Positions 45,833-55,053 of a stretch of 64,000 nt of DNA are shown here, piece after piece. Source of the DNA: Salsuginibacillus kocurii DSM 18087 (GTDB taxonomy: Bacteria > Bacillota > Bacilli > Bacillales > Marinococcaceae). The translations under genes were made by a program, and so were the position numbers. Location of the stretch: assembly GCF_000377705.1 (NCBI RefSeq), contig NZ_KB898627.1:1-64000 (forward strand), read 5' to 3'. The notes under the pieces are model-generated. The model searched no databases, had not been told where the DNA came from, and worked only from the letters and a program-made list of their open reading frames with translations. The stretch's first letter is position 1; every line of letters begins with the position of its first letter.

Positions 45833-46086
45833 TACTAAATGCCTCCTTTTTAGTCGGTTAATTGAACAACTCCGGTACTGAAGATCATGAGTGTCATTAA
45901 GATTGGGGTGTGTTAAAAATTTCGTATAGGCTGCTTGATTGTAGATAAACAAACTACATAGTCCCTGCCACCATATGAGAGATCATAAACTGTATTATCA
46001 AATTCCAATAGAGAATGAACACTCATTCACCTTTTGAATGTACATTATTTTATTAGAAAATTCAAGGAATTCCCCCCCTAACAAAA

Positions 46087-46174
46087 ATGCTTTCACCTTT
46101 ATTACCTTGTTAACTAGATGACCCTGTTTCCTCTGGCTAGCCATCTATAAGGAAGGCAATAACAATGAAAGCAT
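46087..46174 (-). terminator. Unusually long multi-segment hairpin after the NHL lipoprotein gene
   Basis: Four nested stems line up across 88 bases: ATGCTTTCA/TGAAAGCAT (46087-46095 with 46166-46174), TTATT/AATAA, CCTT/AAGG and AGATG/CATCT, separated by small internal loops. On the minus strand TTTTTG follows, so it may be a long terminator of the gene ending at 46195. The remaining sequence up to 45833 holds no gene. Confidence 0.6.
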
Positions 46175-46194
46175 ACTATGTTGAGCTATTTGCC

Positions 46195-47295
46195 CTATTC
46201 ATTTTTGCTCGTAACCCGGCGAATATTATTATTCCAAAAATCACTGATTAATAAGTCTTCTTCATCAAATACCAGCCCATAAGGCCCTTCAATTTGTGCG
46301 TTTTCTTCTACTTTACTTTCAGTATGAGCCTCAAACCCTAACCACGCTTCCACATAACCGTTGTTTAAATCAACAACCCTTACGGCATGGTTATAAGTAT
46401 CAGCCACAAAAAGAAGCTCATCAGCCATTAATTGGACATCACGGGGAAAATTAAAGGCTGCTTCATCTGCTTCTCCATCTTCTGCGCCCGGTTCAATATA
46501 ATCGCTGTCCTCCATCAATTCTTCCCCAGCCCCTGCCAGTGTATCGACTTCTCCAGCTGGCGAAATGGTTCGTATTCGTTGATTGCCGCTGTCAGCCACA
46601 TAAATGGTGCCTTCATCGTCTACTGTTAAACCATATGGCTCGCGAAACCGTGCTTCTTCCCCTATTCCATCTTCTAATCCACCGCTTCGCAAATAGTCCT
46701 CTTCTTCATAATCACCAGCTACAACGGTAAACTCATTATTATCTTCTAGTTTAATAATGCGATGATTGCCAGTTTCAGAAATGTATACTTCACTATTCGG
46801 GCCAGTAGTTATGCCTGACGGACGTTCAAGACCTTCAAGCACTGTATTCACTTCGCCATTTTCGACTGTTTTTATAGCCCCATTTCCTGTATCTGCTATA
46901 TATACGGTCTCGGTTTCTGGTTCATATGTCACATCATGTGGGTTTACAAATGTTCCCTCAGCATTCTCTGCCTCTCCCCCTGCAAAAGTCGTCACTACTC
47001 CTTCCTCATCAAGCGAGCGAACTGCATTGTTGCCTGTGTCAGCAATTAAAACACCATGCTCATCTGCATGCGTCATTCCCGCTGGCATCGTAAATTCTGC
47101 CTCTTCTTTACTTCCTTCTTCGTATCCCTCTTTTTCATCTCCGATTGTCATTTCTATTTGAACTTCGCCAAACAGTTCAGCCACATCACTATCAAAGACA
47201 GTAAGAGAAACATCTTCTTTTGTATCATCATTTGTACAAGCAGTTAACACCATGAAACAACTTGCTAGCAGCCACACTTGTTGTTTTTTTGACAT
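46195..47295 (-). CDS. NHL-repeat lipoprotein
   Basis: A 366-aa secreted lipoprotein with the lipobox VLTAC|T near residue 20, then an acidic stretch and a beta-propeller of about six NHL repeats. Each repeat has a form like VYIADTGNGAIKTV, VYISETGNHRIIKL, IYVADSGNQRIRTI or LFVADTYNHAVRVV. NHL propellers bind proteins or other ligands; the function is unknown. The ATG at 47295 gives better spacing from AGGAAGG than the one at 47307. It is rich in Glu and Asp as expected for a surface protein of a halophile. Confidence 0.87.
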   Translation of the reverse strand: MSKKQQVWLLASCFMVLTACTNDDTKEDVSLTVFDSDVAELFGEVQIEMTIGDEKEGYEEGSKEEAEFTMPAGMTHADEHGVLIADTGNNAVRSLDEEGVVTTFAGGEAENAEGTFVNPHDVTYEPETETVYIADTGNGAIKTVENGEVNTVLEGLERPSGITTGPNSEVYISETGNHRIIKLEDNNEFTVVAGDYEEEDYLRSGGLEDGIGEEARFREPYGLTVDDEGTIYVADSGNQRIRTISPAGEVDTLAGAGEELMEDSDYIEPGAEDGEADEAAFNFPRDVQLMADELLFVADTYNHAVRVVDLNNGYVEAWLGFEAHTESKVEENAQIEGPYGLVFDEEDLLISDFWNNNIRRVTSKNE

Positions 47296-47337
47296 ATTAC
47301 TCGTCATCCTTCCTGCTGCTCAATTCTTATTACTCCC

Positions 47338-48207
47338 TTAATCATTTTCCGTATATAGCCAAATGTACAGTGAAGCATAGCTGTTGTAAGGACTCCACTG
47401 GGCTGCTTTATTGTAAAGTTCTGCTGGTGAAGGTTTCCGTTCCAGCTCAAGCCATTTCTTCAGCCCATTTTGTATGCCAATATCTTTTACAGGCAGCACA
47501 TTCATGCGCCCAAGACCAAATAACAAGAAACACTCCGCCGTCCATGGTCCTAATCCTCGATATGACGTTAACGTTCGAAAGACTTCCTCATCAGACGCTT
47601 CTCTTAACATTTCTAAGTTTAATTCACCTGCAGCAATCGCTCTTGAAACATCAATCACATACTCTGCTTTACGTTGACTAAACTGAAGAGCTTTTAATTC
47701 TTCGACATTACAGGCAGCTATTCTTTCAGGTGAAGGATAAAACCAGACTTGGTTAATTTCTTCCCCGAATAATTTACAAAATCGAGAGGATAACGTATAC
47801 GCAAATGCCATATTTAATTGCTGATGAATGATTGTCCTCATCAAAGAGCCATAAAGATCAAAATCACATACCAACGGAGTACCGTAATAGCGGTCAAACA
47901 ATTTTTCTAATTCTGTGCCCGTAAAGTGATCTGTGATCTCTTCAAGAGAACGATCCCATAAAAAAATACGGCGCAACTCGCTAATTGTCTTATCTTTATT
48001 TGTCAGATCCGACTCTATAGTAATTTCTGTATGGTGTTTATTTTCATGTAACGAAAGTGTAACTGGTGCTTTTCTGCCGTCAATTTGCATAGGGACGTGC
48101 ACTTTCCGATTAGCAATATCTACTGAATGAACGGGGTCCATGGCTAAGCGCTTCAACAAATAATCAATATGGTATGTACTTTTTGAGCATACAGTTTCTC
48201 TCCACAT
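47338..48207 (-). CDS. yfjP: DNA-3-methyladenine glycosylase, AlkA/YfjP type
   Basis: A 289-aa HhH-GPD glycosylase. The helix-hairpin-helix TSYRGLGPWTAECFLLFGLG is followed by VLPVKDIGIQNGLKK with the catalytic aspartate. IIHQQLNMAFAYTLSSRF is typical of the AlkA family. It removes alkylated purines. B. subtilis YfjP lies near pdaA, which supports the name. The ATG at 48207 is chosen; a TTG at 48219 abuts GGAAG. It ends 42 bases before the lipoprotein start. Confidence 0.9.
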   Translation of the reverse strand: MWRETVCSKSTYHIDYLLKRLAMDPVHSVDIANRKVHVPMQIDGRKAPVTLSLHENKHHTEITIESDLTNKDKTISELRRIFLWDRSLEEITDHFTGTELEKLFDRYYGTPLVCDFDLYGSLMRTIIHQQLNMAFAYTLSSRFCKLFGEEINQVWFYPSPERIAACNVEELKALQFSQRKAEYVIDVSRAIAAGELNLEMLREASDEEVFRTLTSYRGLGPWTAECFLLFGLGRMNVLPVKDIGIQNGLKKWLELERKPSPAELYNKAAQWSPYNSYASLYIWLYTEND

Positions 48208-48404
48208 ATAAATAACCAACTTCCTTTACGAATAGTGCCCCCCTTCTATCTTCCTTCCAGACATTGATAAAAAAGAGGAGAAACTTTTGGACATTGTAAC
48301 ATGCCTTCATAATTTCCTAAACTTACTACCTCGTAGGAGGCAGAAGCTTTGCTAAAATGGAAGAAGTACCAATTTTATTACATAACAAAGGGGTCGATTT
48401 TTTC

Positions 48405-48752
48405 ATGTCAGTAGCAACAGATCTATTATCATTACGTGTTCTTGGCGAAGCATTAAAAGCCGGGGGGCAACAAGATGGCTATCAGCTTGCCGTCCAAAAA
48501 CTTGTAAACGATTCATACTCTATTGAATGGGCCGGCATTTACCTTTCAAGTGGACAAGAAGCCAACTTGCAAGCATCTTCTGATGAAGAAAGTCCGGCTT
48601 TCGACGAGTCAAAAACAACATACACTTTCCCGCTTATTAACGAAGAAGAGGTAGAAAAAGGGTCACTCGTCATCCACACTGCTGAAACAGATAGCCTTGA
48701 AAAAGAGGACATAACTACACTACAAACCCTCGCCCAAAAACTTCCGGTCTAA
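48405..48752 (+). CDS. Small GAF-like protein of unknown function
   Basis: A 115-aa protein with a degenerate GAF-like layout: a helix DLLSLRVLGEALKAGGQQDG, SIEWAGIYLSSGQEA (compare WVGFYE of YtsP), then TYTFPLINEEEVEKGSLVIHTAE and a C-terminal helix. Redox cysteines are absent. The start is uncertain: the ATG at 48405 has AAGGGG 11 bases upstream, while one at 48357 overlaps a TGCTAAAAT box that looks like an extended -10. Confidence 0.65.
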   Translation: MSVATDLLSLRVLGEALKAGGQQDGYQLAVQKLVNDSYSIEWAGIYLSSGQEANLQASSDEESPAFDESKTTYTFPLINEEEVEKGSLVIHTAETDSLEKEDITTLQTLAQKLPV

Positions 48753-48800
48753 ATAGAGAAACATAACGAGCCGAGGGATAGAGACTGTCCATTATAAGTA

Positions 48801-48832
48801 AAACCAGCCGTGTTACTTACGGCTGGTTTTTT
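48801..48832. terminator. Terminator at 48.8 kb
   Basis: AACCAGCCGT (48802-48811) pairs with ACGGCTGGTT (48819-48828) around a 7-base loop, followed by TTTT. It separates the GAF-like gene from the convergent pdaA. Confidence 0.93.
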
Positions 48833-48887
48833 ACACATTAGATGTTGCTTGCCTAAGTACTTATCGCCTTACTATTTGTAGCTGCTC

Positions 48888-49733
48888 CTACGTCGTCGGA
48901 GCAGCTACAAATAGATTTCCCCCGATACCAAACTTCCAATTAAAGGGAAAAGGAACCAAATCTTCTTTTGCTGCTAATTCATCTAGTGAACGGAAGGTAT
49001 AGCCATCATTCTCTAAATCTGTGATCACACGCTCAAGTGCTTCTGCATTATCACTTGAAACGGAATGAAGCAGCATGACTGCCCCAGGATGAACTCTGCG
49101 CATAATTTGATGATAAGCATAGTCCGCCCCTTTTTGACGGTCGATATTCCAATCTACATAGGCGAATGACCAAAAAATAGTTGTATAGCCGAGCTCTTCG
49201 ATCATCCTAAGTGTTCTCTCGTTGAACGTCCCACGAGGCGGCCGCACATATTTCACACCTTCTTTGTCTCCGGTTAAATCCTGGTAGTATTCATCGATTT
49301 CACCCAGTTCTCGTTTCAAACGCTCATCACTTACTTCTGGTAAGCTTGGATGGTGCCAAGAATGGTTTCCGACAGTGTGGCCTTCGTCCACCATTCGTTG
49401 AATTAATTCCCCTTCTTCCGAAATATAGTGTCCTGTCACAAAAAAAGCTGCCGGCACATTTTTCTCCTTCAAGACATCTAATACGTCCTCTGTGTACCCG
49501 TTCTCATATCCATTATCAAATGTTAAATATATATTTTTCTCATTGGCAGGCCCTTTATAAAACCCTCCATATTTTTCAAGCAATTTTTCGTAATGTGGTT
49601 CAGTCGTTGGCGGTTCGTTATTTTCAGCTGGTTTAAAATTCCAGTTATAGACGGGATCTGCTGCAACATCGTAAGTAAGAAACATGACTAAAAAGAGTGA
49701 GATTCCAATCATTATAAAGGCTTTCCAGAGCAT
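48888..49733 (-). CDS. pdaA: Delta-lactam-biosynthetic de-N-acetylase PdaA
   Basis: A 281-aa polysaccharide deacetylase of family 4 carbohydrate esterases that makes muramic delta-lactam in spore cortex. A signal peptide or anchor lies at residues 5-25. Motifs are YLTFDNGYENGYT (TFDNGYE of PdaA), HTVGNHSWHHPSLPE with metal histidines, RPPRGTFN and LLHSVS. WSFAYVDWNIDRQKG is typical. The start at 49733 has AAGGAG upstream. Expression is expected in the forespore. Confidence 0.95.
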   Translation of the reverse strand: MLWKAFIMIGISLFLVMFLTYDVAADPVYNWNFKPAENNEPPTTEPHYEKLLEKYGGFYKGPANEKNIYLTFDNGYENGYTEDVLDVLKEKNVPAAFFVTGHYISEEGELIQRMVDEGHTVGNHSWHHPSLPEVSDERLKRELGEIDEYYQDLTGDKEGVKYVRPPRGTFNERTLRMIEELGYTTIFWSFAYVDWNIDRQKGADYAYHQIMRRVHPGAVMLLHSVSSDNAEALERVITDLENDGYTFRSLDELAAKEDLVPFPFNWKFGIGGNLFVAAPTT

Positions 49734-50016
49734 ATCCGCATCTCCTTGCGTTTTCCCATAGCATCCCTTAACATTCGGCCTTTTATACACTTGTTATGAC
49801 GACAATTCAACTTCATTTTTTATAAATTCTTTACCGGTTTAAAGTGTAAAAATTTTGCATTAATGAAATTTGTTGAAAATTATTTTGGTTTAAACTATTC
49901 TCACTATAGTAAAATGGATTCAAATCAGTTACCTTTAAAGGGTATAATAGCCAAGGTTGTTTTAAGAAAGATTTCAGAAATTTTTCTATCATATACTTTT
50001 TGAAAGGAGTCTCATT
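49734..50016. promoter_or_regulatory. Divergent promoter region between pdaA and the AbgT gene
   Basis: GGGTATAATAG near 49941-49950 offers a TATAAT -10 box about 70 bases before the AbgT start, but no good -35 box lies 17 bases upstream. The rest is AT-rich. No RNA structure is recognised. Confidence 0.35.
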
Positions 50017-51543
50017 ATGGCTAAGAAACGTAAAGGGTTTTTTCAGCGTTTTTTAGATGGGATTGAGTTTGTAGGAAATAAACTCCCTCATCCAATTACG
50101 TTATTTGCCATTCTTGCCTTGCTCGTCATCATTGCCTCCGGGATTGTTGCCGGGGCAGGGGTTACTGTGGAACATCCTGGTGAAGAAGGCGAAATGGTTG
50201 AAGTGACAAACTTGATGAATGCTGAAGGAATCCAGTATTTATTCACTAGTATGGTTGATAATTTCATCGGCTTTGCTCCACTTGGTGTTGTGTTAGCCAC
50301 TATGCTTGGAATTGGAATAGCAGAGCGAACAGGATTAATCAGTGCTGTCCTTAGAGGATTTGTTCTTTCAGTTCCGAAAGTACTTATTACAGCAGGTCTT
50401 GTATTTGCAGGTATTATGTCTAGTGTTGCCTCTGATGCTGGCTATGTTGTGCTCCCCCCATTAGGTGCTGTGATATTTGCTGCACTTGGGAGACATCCAT
50501 TAGCCGGATTGGCCGCAGCCTTTGCCGGTGTCTCAGCCGGATTTAGTGCAAACTTATTTTTGTCTGCAACTGATCCGATGCTTGCCGAGTTAACTCGGGA
50601 TGCTGCAGCTATCGTTGACCCTGACTATGCAGCTGGTATGAACATTGCGATGAACTACTGGTTCATTATCGTTTCTGTATTTATCCTTACCTTAATTGGT
50701 GCCTGGGTAACTGAACGAATCGTTGAACCTCGTTTAGGTGAATATACTGGAGAATACCGTGAAGAACTAACTGGATTAGAGAATGCGGAGAAGAAAGGCA
50801 TTTTGTGGGCAGTTGTTTCTCTATTGATTTCTTCAGGACTTGTAGCCTTACTCATTGCTCCTCCAAACGCCCCAATGCGCGGAGAAGACGGGGCGGTTAT
50901 TCAATCTCCATTTATGGAGTCACTTGTGCCGGTTATTATGCTTCTTTTCTTTATTCCTGGTCTTGTCTATGGAATTGTAACGAAAACGATCAAAAATGAT
51001 AAAGATGTTGCAAACCAGCTCTCAGACACAATGGCTTCCATGGGTATGTTCATCGTTCTAGCCTTTACGGCCGGTCAGTTTGTTGCATACTTTGATGAAA
51101 CAAACCTCGGTTTAATCATTGGTGTCTACGGTGCTGAATTCCTTGAAGCGATTCAACTAGAAGGTATACCACTTGTGATTGCATTTATCATTGTCGCTGG
51201 TATTATTAACCTATTCATTGGAAGTGCTTCGGCTAAATGGGCTATGATGGCGCCTGTATTTGTTCCAATCATGATGTATTTTGGCTTTTCACCAGAATTG
51301 ACGCAAATGGCGTACCGGATTGCTGATTCAACGACCAATATTATTACACCATTGATGACGTACTTTGCGATTATTATCGCCTTCGCACAAAAGTATGATA
51401 AGAAAATGGGTATTGGAACGATGATTTCAGTTATGTTCCCGTACTCGATTGCCTTTACCATCATTTGGACAATTATGCTTATCGTTTGGATGCTTCTTGG
51501 CATTGACCTTGGGCCTGGTTCCCCTATTTATTATGAGGGATAA
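50017..51543 (+). CDS. AbgT family transporter
   Basis: A 508-aa membrane protein with about 12 transmembrane segments. It matches the AbgT family: RFLDGIEFVGNKLPHPITLFAILAL, ATMLGIGIAERTGLISAVLRG, SAGFSANLFLSATDPMLAELT, and the end RIADSTTNIITPLMTYFAIIIAFAQKY. Members carry p-aminobenzoyl-glutamate or export sulfonamides by proton or sodium gradient. AAAGGAG precedes the ATG. It is a single-gene unit ended by a strong terminator. Confidence 0.93.
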   Translation: MAKKRKGFFQRFLDGIEFVGNKLPHPITLFAILALLVIIASGIVAGAGVTVEHPGEEGEMVEVTNLMNAEGIQYLFTSMVDNFIGFAPLGVVLATMLGIGIAERTGLISAVLRGFVLSVPKVLITAGLVFAGIMSSVASDAGYVVLPPLGAVIFAALGRHPLAGLAAAFAGVSAGFSANLFLSATDPMLAELTRDAAAIVDPDYAAGMNIAMNYWFIIVSVFILTLIGAWVTERIVEPRLGEYTGEYREELTGLENAEKKGILWAVVSLLISSGLVALLIAPPNAPMRGEDGAVIQSPFMESLVPVIMLLFFIPGLVYGIVTKTIKNDKDVANQLSDTMASMGMFIVLAFTAGQFVAYFDETNLGLIIGVYGAEFLEAIQLEGIPLVIAFIIVAGIINLFIGSASAKWAMMAPVFVPIMMYFGFSPELTQMAYRIADSTTNIITPLMTYFAIIIAFAQKYDKKMGIGTMISVMFPYSIAFTIIWTIMLIVWMLLGIDLGPGSPIYYEG

Positions 51544-51581
51544 TTCCCTAACCCATGCATGAACAATCAGCATAATAAGAG

Positions 51582-51619
51582 AAAGGTTCTCCTTCTAAAT
51601 AAGAGGGAGAACCTTTTTT
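51582..51619 (+). terminator. Terminator after the AbgT gene
   Basis: AAAGGTTCTCC (51582-51592) pairs with GGAGAACCTTT (51606-51616), with TCT/AGA extending inside, followed by TTT. It also faces the convergent phosphatase gene. Confidence 0.93.
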
Positions 51620-51625
51620 GTGTCA

Positions 51626-52228
51626 CTAAACATTTAAATGAGTATCACGGTTGACATAATTAAAAATGTAGCTTTCATTTCGAAGTTCTACATGCGTGAC
51701 CCCAGTATTCGTGAAACGGAAAGGGCGTGGGTAGGCGTGCCACTCTTCGCCGTGCAGCATGTACATAAGCAACATCGAAAGAAAACCGCCATGGGCTACA
51801 ACTGCCACTATTTCACCTTCATGTTTACTTGTCAGCATATCGAGGAGCAGCTGGCAGCGTTTCGTAATCTCTTCAATGGTCTCTGCTCCATCCAATCCCG
51901 AAAGTAGTAAATCTTTACTCTGCAGCTCAGGGAAAGCTTCGCTAATCTCTGTCCGATTTTTCCCTTCAAGCGGTCCTAAGTTAATTTCACGACACCATTC
52001 AAGAGGAATTGGCTCTGTTTTTTGCTGTTCCGCCACTGCATTTGCTGTTTCAAACGCCCGACTTAAATCACTTGAATAAATGTGGTCAAAAGAAACTTCT
52101 TTTAAATAACTCGCAAGTTTAGCGGCCTGATGATACCCTTTTTCTGTTAGTTCATATTCTTTACAACCTTGAAGTCTTTCTTGTCGATTTCCCTCAGATT
52201 CGCCGTGTCTAATTAAGTATAGGTTCAT
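51626..52228 (-). CDS. Histidine phosphatase family protein
   Basis: A 200-aa enzyme of the phosphoglycerate mutase-like superfamily. The catalytic histidine is in LYLIRHGESEGN; IYSSDLSRAFETA and VAVVAHGGFLSMLL complete the site. The precise substrate is unknown. The start overlaps by four bases the stop of the upstream SE1561-type gene. GAGGAG precedes the ATG at 52228. Confidence 0.9.
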   Translation of the reverse strand: MNLYLIRHGESEGNRQERLQGCKEYELTEKGYHQAAKLASYLKEVSFDHIYSSDLSRAFETANAVAEQQKTEPIPLEWCREINLGPLEGKNRTEISEAFPELQSKDLLLSGLDGAETIEEITKRCQLLLDMLTSKHEGEIVAVVAHGGFLSMLLMYMLHGEEWHAYPRPFRFTNTGVTHVELRNESYIFNYVNRDTHLNV

Positions 52229-52425
52229 TGTGTCTCCTCTCGCTTCCAATCTTTTATGAATTGCCCAATCTTTGTTTCGATTTGCCCAACTTGCTTTTGG
52301 ACATATTCTAATTCTTTCGCTGAAGCGGCTTCAGCATCCATATGATCCAACATACCTTTCAGCATCGCTGCTCGTTTCCGCAAGTAATCGAGCTGGCGTT
52401 CTTTATCTCTAACCGGAGCCCCCAT
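52225..52425 (-). CDS. SE1561 family small coiled-coil protein
   Basis: A 66-aa protein, one or two helices with heptad character: KERQLDYLRKRAAMLKGMLDHMDAE, then ELEYVQKQVGQIETKIGQFIKDW. The pattern fits the SE1561 family of Firmicutes; function is unknown. The start at 52425 has GGAGGG seven bases upstream; longer frames run into promoter sequence. It overlaps the phosphatase gene by four bases (ATGA). Confidence 0.78.
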   Translation of the reverse strand: MGAPVRDKERQLDYLRKRAAMLKGMLDHMDAEAASAKELEYVQKQVGQIETKIGQFIKDWKREETQ

Positions 52426-52626
52426 GCATATTCCCTCCATATGTACTATGATAATGATTGTGTTAGATATTAATAGTATTGTCTCATAGAACCACCTATT
52501 TGCGAATATCTTCTCCTTCCGTTCAGATTCACCCACTTTTTCTTTTGCTTTGTTTAAGTTAAGATAAACTAGTGACTGACTGGTTTCCAAACTATAGGCA
52601 TCACTTTTGAAAAAGGAGCACGTAAT

Positions 52627-53754
52627 GTGAAAACCCAACTACAACCGATCAACCCTTCTCATGACCCATGGGAAGCGTATCAAGACATAGAAGCTTTTGG
52701 AGAATCAAAGCTAACCAATGTAGAGGTTACCACTACAAACTTATGCAATATGCGCTGTGAACATTGCGCTGTCGGCTATATGCTCGATACTAAAGACCCG
52801 GAAGCTCTCCCACTAGATTTGATCATTCAGCGTCTCGAAGAAGTACCCTACTTAAGAGCGTTTAGCATTACAGGCGGCGAGCCTATGCTTTCGATGAAGT
52901 CGGTACGGGAATATGTCGTTCCACTTTTAAAATACGCACATGAACGCGGTGCTCGCACCCAGATTAACTCCAATTTAACTTTGGATTCCAAACGATATGA
53001 TCTCATCACGCCTTACTTAGATGTGCTCCACATTTCACACAACTACGGCAGCGTTGATGATTTCACCACGATTGGTTTCGAACGGATGGAGAAAAAACCG
53101 ACTCGCGCCCAACGCGAAGCTTACTTTCAGCGGATGGTTGCCAATGCAAAAGAGTTAACCGGAGCAGGTGTGCTCGTTTCAGCAGAAACAATGTTAAATA
53201 AAAGAACGCTTCCTAACCTAGAAGCCATTCATGAGCAAATCGTTGAAATGGGATGTCAACGCCATGAAGTCCACCCTATGTATCCGAGCGATTTTGCCAG
53301 TTCACTTACAACTCTTTCGCTTGATGACATGCGTGCCGGTATTCATCGTCTGCTTGACCATCGAAACGAAGACGTCTGGATGCTATTTGGCACCTTACCT
53401 TTTTATGCTTGCAATTCGGACGCACGAGATCTTGCTTTACTTGAACGATTAAATGAAACGCCAAATGTTACGGTGAGAAATGACCCTGATGGCCGGTGCC
53501 GGCTTAATATAAACATTTTTGATGGTGATATTATTGTTACGGATTTTGGGGATGAACCGACTTTAGGAAATATTAAAGACACTAAACTTACCGATGCTTT
53601 TTCAACCTGGCAATCTTCTAGCCTTGGCAAGTCTCTTAGCTGCCACTGCCCGAACGTGCAATGTTTGGGCCCCAACCTGCTAGTCAAGAATGCTTATTAC
53701 AATGAGGCTGATTTCAGCAAAAGAGAAAGCAAACTAACCTTTCACCATTCATAA
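52627..53754 (+). CDS. yfkAB: Radical SAM protein YfkAB
   Basis: A 375-aa radical SAM enzyme. The 4Fe-4S motif is TTNLCNMRCEHCAVGYML (C-x3-C-x2-C, about residue 40) and FSITGGEPMLS is the SAM-binding GGE motif. A second cysteine cluster near the C-terminus (CHCPNVQCLGPNLL) resembles a SPASM-like auxiliary site. In B. subtilis the yfkAB product has been reported as one protein; the substrate is unknown. The start is GTG 52627 after AGGAG. Confidence 0.9.
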   Translation: MKTQLQPINPSHDPWEAYQDIEAFGESKLTNVEVTTTNLCNMRCEHCAVGYMLDTKDPEALPLDLIIQRLEEVPYLRAFSITGGEPMLSMKSVREYVVPLLKYAHERGARTQINSNLTLDSKRYDLITPYLDVLHISHNYGSVDDFTTIGFERMEKKPTRAQREAYFQRMVANAKELTGAGVLVSAETMLNKRTLPNLEAIHEQIVEMGCQRHEVHPMYPSDFASSLTTLSLDDMRAGIHRLLDHRNEDVWMLFGTLPFYACNSDARDLALLERLNETPNVTVRNDPDGRCRLNINIFDGDIIVTDFGDEPTLGNIKDTKLTDAFSTWQSSSLGKSLSCHCPNVQCLGPNLLVKNAYYNEADFSKRESKLTFHHS

Positions 53755-54028
53755 AAACAGCGTGGACGCATGCTCCGAGTAAAAATGCGCGAACGGCGAT
53801 CACTTGTCGTAACGAACAAACATCTAGTGGGTAGCGTGATTTCAGTTCTGAAAGTAGTGGACGACTCCGCTAAAAGAACAAAACCAAGTATTGGTTTATC
53901 CTGCTATGAACCACGGTAACGTTTAACAGCGATGAAGAGATTTAGAAGAGAAAACCATTGCTTTGTCTACTGAAAAAAGGCTGCTTTCGGGCAGCCTTTT
54001 AGTATGGCAAAAAAACAGCAAAGTGTTT
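53755..54028. terminator. Gap with terminator between yfkAB and yfkD
   Basis: AAAAGGCTGC and GCAGCCTTTT (about 53976-54000) form a compact bidirectional terminator with loop TTTCGG or similar. Upstream, AAACCAA/TTGGTTT (53881-53897) is a small palindrome. The rest of 53755-53970 has GC-rich patches but no gene I can support. Confidence 0.85.
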
Positions 54029-54838
54029 TTATTCGTGGGTATTAAATTTTAAAGCAACCTGGTCTTTTAATAAAAACCATGCTTCAGTTTCTTGTTTTGT
54101 AATATTACGAATCTCTAAATTGGCTTCTTTTCCGGAAATATTCATGTATACATCACCATGGATTAATTCGCCCGACTCGTGCAGTGCTGGCATGTAGCCG
54201 GTTAAATTGCCTAGTTGCTTAGCTCCAACAGCATAGGGGTGATTTTTTGCAGTCCCTTCCCCAATTGATGCTTCACTGACAAGAGGGAGTTTCGTATCTT
54301 TTTTGGCTTGCTTTCTCATCATATATTCAACAACATGTTTGTTTTCATGTGCTGTTGTTAATCCTCCGTTTACCGTTTTTGTTTCTTGTTGTTTATATGT
54401 TAATTCTTTGGCTGCCTGTCCGCCCCGGTTATCAAGCGGATTTTGATTTATTTGTTCATATTCCCAATTGACCGAGCGTTGATTCGATTCATAAGCAACC
54501 GGCCAGGAGCCTAAATAAATCGAAGCTCGTTGTCCAAAGGAAACCGGCCATGGCGATACACTAGAACGGTTCAACACACGCACCAATTCTGGATTTTGGA
54601 TAACTTGCTCACTGTCTTCAAGAAGCTCGCGAGTGAATTCTGACGGTTCTTCATAAGATGGGTTTTCTCCTCCATTGCGGACCGTATTCTCATTTGACAC
54701 ATCATACACATAATCTGGGACTTCTATCGTTTCTTCGGCTTCTTCAGCCAAGCTTACGTTCATGGTCCCATCAAGCATGCAAACAATTAGCCCCAAAAAT
54801 AATAATGCCAGTAGTTTGCAACGAAAGGTGTACTTCAT
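54029..54838 (-). CDS. yfkD: YfkD-like secreted protein
   Basis: A 269-aa protein of the YfkD family with a cleavable signal peptide (about residues 1-31, NVSLAEEAEE cleavage region). Family segments include SVSPWPVSFGQRASIYLGSWP, ESNQRSVNWEYEQINQNPLDNRGG and VNGGLTTAHENKHVVEYMMRK. B. subtilis yfkD is a general stress gene of unknown function. GGAGG precedes the ATG. Its location next to yfkAB matches B. subtilis. Confidence 0.88.
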   Translation of the reverse strand: MKYTFRCKLLALLFLGLIVCMLDGTMNVSLAEEAEETIEVPDYVYDVSNENTVRNGGENPSYEEPSEFTRELLEDSEQVIQNPELVRVLNRSSVSPWPVSFGQRASIYLGSWPVAYESNQRSVNWEYEQINQNPLDNRGGQAAKELTYKQQETKTVNGGLTTAHENKHVVEYMMRKQAKKDTKLPLVSEASIGEGTAKNHPYAVGAKQLGNLTGYMPALHESGELIHGDVYMNISGKEANLEIRNITKQETEAWFLLKDQVALKFNTHE

Positions 54839-55021
54839 GGGGTAAAAGCCTCCTCTGGATTTTTTTCTAGTTTGTGTTAGACTTCCATTTTCTACTCATC
54901 CTCTTTCGTAAATCGCCAAGACAATTCCAGTTGCTTGTTGTTTCAACGTTACTAACCCATCTTGAGGTTAAGAATAAATGGCTGGCACATTAACTACCGA
55001 GCCCCTTTGCAGAAAATCTCA

Positions 55022-55049
55022 TAAAAAAACTCCAGATACATATCTGGAG
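55022..55049 (-). terminator. Terminator after the MATE gene
   Basis: CTCCAGATA (55030-55038) and TATCTGGAG (55041-55049) form a stem. On the minus strand TTTTTTT follows. Confidence 0.93.
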
Positions 55050-55053
55050 AAGG

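Noticed and set aside
53755-53970. A third copy of the GC-rich intergenic repeat after yfkAB
   Set aside because: A few blocks look similar (GGACGACTCCGC), but the conserved order GCAGAGC, TGGAAA, ATCAAC is missing.
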